This document shows positions 6,478 through 8,927 of a stretch of 8,927 nt of DNA, piece by piece. The notes under the pieces were generated by a model. The model was not told the origin of the DNA. It was given only the letters and a program-made list of their open reading frames with translations, and ran no database searches. Numbering within the stretch: the first letter of the stretch is position 1; each line of letters opens with the position of its first letter. Made by a program: the position numbers and the translations under genes. This stretch comes from Bacteroidota bacterium. Its GTDB lineage: Bacteria > Bacteroidota > Bacteroidia > Bacteroidales > UBA1556. Location: assembly GCA_003648395.1 (NCBI GenBank), contig QMPB01000145.1:1-8927 (forward strand). The letters run 5' to 3'.

Positions 6478-8927
6478 TTATCTCACTCTTGGAAGGACTA
6501 CCCTAAATACACTTCCAGTACCAATTTCAGTACTAACTTCTATTGAACCATTCATTAATTGTATTAGGTTGTTTGATATATTTAAACCTAAACCTGTACC
6601 ACCAACAAGGGTATCTTGCCGAACATCAACTTGGCTAAACCTTTCGAAAATAAAACTAAGTTTATCTTCTGGAATTCCTATTCCAGTATCCTTTACTTCA
6701 AAGTATACATTTGATTCATCATACTTTACACTAAGCCTAACCTCCCCTTCTACTGTAAACTTTAAAGCATTGCTAATTAAATTGTTAAGAATCTGAATTA
6801 ATCTAAATTCATCCACATCAACAATTATATCCTCTGCATTGGTTTCCTCAATTACAAATTTAATTCTTTCATTAAATTTGGCTACAATATTCCAATTGTA
6901 ACTATCCCTAAGGTTATCTAATATTGATTTTACAATTATCGGTTCTATACTTATTTCTATGGCACCAGCTTCAATTTTTGATATATCAATAATATCATTC
7001 ATTAACATTAATAACTCATCACCTTTAGTCTGGATAATATTAATAAATCGAAGCTGCTCTTGTTTAGAAATATCATCCTCTTTTAATAAATCAGAAAAAC
7101 CAATAATAGCATTTAGAGGAGTTCTTATTTCATGCGACATATTAGCTAAAAATGATGATTTAAGTTTATCGTTTTCTTCTGCACGTTCTTTAGCTTGCAT
7201 AAGTTCAACCTCCATTTGTTTCCTCTCAGATATATCATGCGATACATATAACAAATAACTTACACCCCCAAAAGACATTACCTTAGCAGAAACTAAAGCT
7301 GTTTTTATTGCTCCACCTTTTATTCTAAACTCAACTTCCTCATTCTTAAAACACCCTTGGGAAACAATCTTATTCACTAACTTATCACGTACATCCAAAT
7401 CCTTGTACAAATTAAGATTCTTAACTGTATTTCCAATTACCTCTTCTCTACTATAGCCTGTCTCTTTTGTATAAACCTCGTTTATATCAACCAACATACC
7501 ATCTTCAAGTGTACTTATAGATATAGCATCTGGATTCATCTCAAATATACTTCTAAACTTCTTTTCACTATCCTCAAGGGTTTGAATCCATTGTTTTCTT
7601 TCGGTAATATCTTCAAAAATAACCATAAATGCTTGCTCCCCTTTAAATTGTATTGGAGAACTCATAACTTCAACATTTCTTTCCTCTCCCAACAAATTAA
7701 CAAATACCTGCTCGTTAATAGGTATTGAACAGCCAGTCTTTTTCATTAATGCAATATGCTGTATCGCAGCCTCATGGTAGTCTTTACGAATATATTGCAT
7801 AATATTACTACCAATAATACTCTCTTTATTATCAGCTTTTGAGAATTTCAAGCCTGCATCATTCAAATCTAAAAACACACCATTCTTATGAATCAATATT
7901 GGCACTGTAACCAAATCAAATATGTCATGATACCTTTTATTACTTTCTTCAATCTCATTTTCTAATTCAACTAAAGAATTAATTTCCTCTGCTGCTTTTA
8001 TATAACCTAAAATATTTTTGTCTAAATCATAAAAAGGAGATATTAGAGATTGCTCCCAAAATTCTGACCCATCTTTTCTTTTATTCAAGAATCTCCCACT
8101 CCATACTTCTCCTTTTCCAACTTTTGACCATAAATCTTTGTAAAAATCTGATGGATAATGTGATGACTTTAACACTCTTGGATTTTTACCCAAAACTTCA
8201 TCACTTCTATAACCTGTAACCGTTTCAAACCTTTTGTTTACATAAGATATATTCCCTTTTAAGTCTGTTAATGTTATTACTGAAGGGCTTTGATCAAGCA
8301 CCTCAGAGAATAAATGTAGTTTATTATTTGCTTTTACAATCTCTGTATTATCTTTTGTAATTACAATTATCCTTGTTATCTCTTTTTTGTCTGTATATAT
8401 TGCTCTGGCGCTTCTACTTACAAATATTTCGCTACCATCTTTTTTTATTAATTTCAAATCCAAATCACTATAACCATTTATTAAGAATTTTTTGAAATTC
8501 TTCTTAAATGTAGCAATTTGTTCTTTTTCAAAGAAACAACTAATATGCTTACCTATCATTTCTTCTTTTCTATAACCCAACATCTGACAGTCCCTCTCAT
8601 TCACTTCAACAATAATACCTCTATTATCTAGTATAGAAATTCCATTTGGCGCCTTTTTAAATATTGTAGCATACTTATCTTTAGCAAGTTGTAGTTGTAT
8701 GTCTTTATTAATATCCTCAGTAATATTAACAACAGTAGAAGCTATACTCTCTGACCGATCATCATCACCTTTTATTAATGTAGATTTAACCTCAACTATT
8801 AATTCTTTTCCTTGAAGATTAATAATCGAATATACACTATCAGACTTTTCTAATCTTTGTTTAATTAATGCTGAAAAATTAGATTTAAGATTTATTAAAT
8901 TTCTATTATCAAAAATATATTCAAGTG
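6478..8927 (-). CDS. Multi-PAS sensor histidine kinase, N-terminus missing
   Basis: Sensor kinase of a two-component system. The frame is open to the right edge, so the 815 visible residues (counted from 8925) are the C-terminal part. The GTG at 8604 lies inside a PAS domain and is not a start. In order: the tail of one PAS domain (about 1-72, ending VVNITED), then PAS domains at about 83-195, 204-316, 331-445 and 456-570. The second full one has the GKNPRVL and RKDGSEFWE pattern of NifL-like sensory boxes; the last two end in the PAC-type ITERKQ and ISERKQ. HisKA follows (587-654), with phospho-acceptor His598 in NMSHEIRTPLNA. The ATPase domain (704-815) has the N box around N719, G1 DTGIGIP (746-752), the F box FERF and G2 GGTGLGL (775-781), so catalysis looks intact. 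The protein stops right after the ATPase domain with no receiver domain, so a separate response regulator is expected; none is in the window. No membrane segment appears in the visible part. The signal sensed is unknown. Confidence 0.95.
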   Translation of the reverse strand, partial: LEYIFDNRNLINLKSNFSALIKQRLEKSDSVYSIINLQGKELIVEVKSTLIKGDDDRSESIASTVVNITEDINKDIQLQLAKDKYATIFKKAPNGISILDNRGIIVEVNERDCQMLGYRKEEMIGKHISCFFEKEQIATFKKNFKKFLINGYSDLDLKLIKKDGSEIFVSRSARAIYTDKKEITRIIVITKDNTEIVKANNKLHLFSEVLDQSPSVITLTDLKGNISYVNKRFETVTGYRSDEVLGKNPRVLKSSHYPSDFYKDLWSKVGKGEVWSGRFLNKRKDGSEFWEQSLISPFYDLDKNILGYIKAAEEINSLVELENEIEESNKRYHDIFDLVTVPILIHKNGVFLDLNDAGLKFSKADNKESIIGSNIMQYIRKDYHEAAIQHIALMKKTGCSIPINEQVFVNLLGEERNVEVMSSPIQFKGEQAFMVIFEDITERKQWIQTLEDSEKKFRSIFEMNPDAISISTLEDGMLVDINEVYTKETGYSREEVIGNTVKNLNLYKDLDVRDKLVNKIVSQGCFKNEEVEFRIKGGAIKTALVSAKVMSFGGVSYLLYVSHDISERKQMEVELMQAKERAEENDKLKSSFLANMSHEIRTPLNAIIGFSDLLKEDDISKQEQLRFINIIQTKGDELLMLMNDIIDISKIEAGAIEISIEPIIVKSILDNLRDSYNWNIVAKFNERIKFVIEETNAEDIIVDVDEFRLIQILNNLISNALKFTVEGEVRLSVKYDESNVYFEVKDTGIGIPEDKLSFIFERFSQVDVRQDTLVGGTGLGLNISNNLIQLMNGSIEVSTEIGTGSVFRVVLPRVR

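Noticed and set aside
6443..6796. Plus-strand open frame opposite the kinase ATPase domain
   Set aside because: It starts inside the terminator hairpin and is antisense to conserved kinase motifs.
6959..7258. Plus-strand open frame opposite the HisKA domain
   Set aside because: Antisense shadow with no recognisable domain and no promoter-like element.
7953..8292. Possible LOV (flavin light-sensing) domain in the kinase
   Set aside because: The PAS domain with GKNPRVL lacks the cysteine-containing NCRFLQ motif needed for LOV photochemistry.

Overview
This 8.9 kb window looks like a chromosomal segment from a member of the Bacteroidota. It is strongly AT-rich. Four start regions carry the Bacteroidota -7 promoter element TAnnTTTG, and none of the start codons has a clear Shine-Dalgarno sequence. 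The signal peptides end in a typical 'A|Q' or Cys junction. I see no mobile element, tRNA, rRNA, CRISPR array or phage gene, and the coding style is even throughout.

Layout from left to right: (1) 2-811 (+), the 3' part of a secreted or cell-envelope-type FKBP peptidyl-prolyl isomerase with two FKBP domains, followed by a hairpin. (2) 901-2073 (+), a second FKBP protein with a signal peptide and three tandem FKBP domains. (3) A perfect 40-bp palindrome (2074-2113) that serves as a shared terminator for the convergent next gene. (4) 2131-2772 (-), a small lipoprotein with a tyrosine-rich segment and no function I recognise. (5) About 370 bp of divergent intergenic DNA with a promoter-like element for each flanking gene. 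(6) 3145-4449 (+), a stand-alone lysine-2-oxoglutarate reductase-type enzyme (the N-terminal half of the AASS/LKR-SDH family), with its own terminator. (7) 4591-6402 (+), typA/bipA, a ribosome-associated translational GTPase with its own promoter. (8) A shared hairpin terminator between typA and the convergent last gene. (9) 6478-8927 (-), the C-terminal part of a multi-PAS sensor histidine kinase that runs off the right edge.

The genes appear to be mostly single transcription units, separated by hairpins and carrying their own promoters. The exception is the FKBP pair, which may be functionally linked: both are same-strand, tandem-FKBP proteins, at least one of them exported, consistent with envelope protein folding. 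I do not see a convincing new multi-gene system. The points most worth a second look are the run of five FKBP domains in two neighbouring genes with uneven conservation of the catalytic pocket, the reductase without a saccharopine dehydrogenase partner in view, the tyrosine-rich lipoprotein, and the long perfect palindrome.
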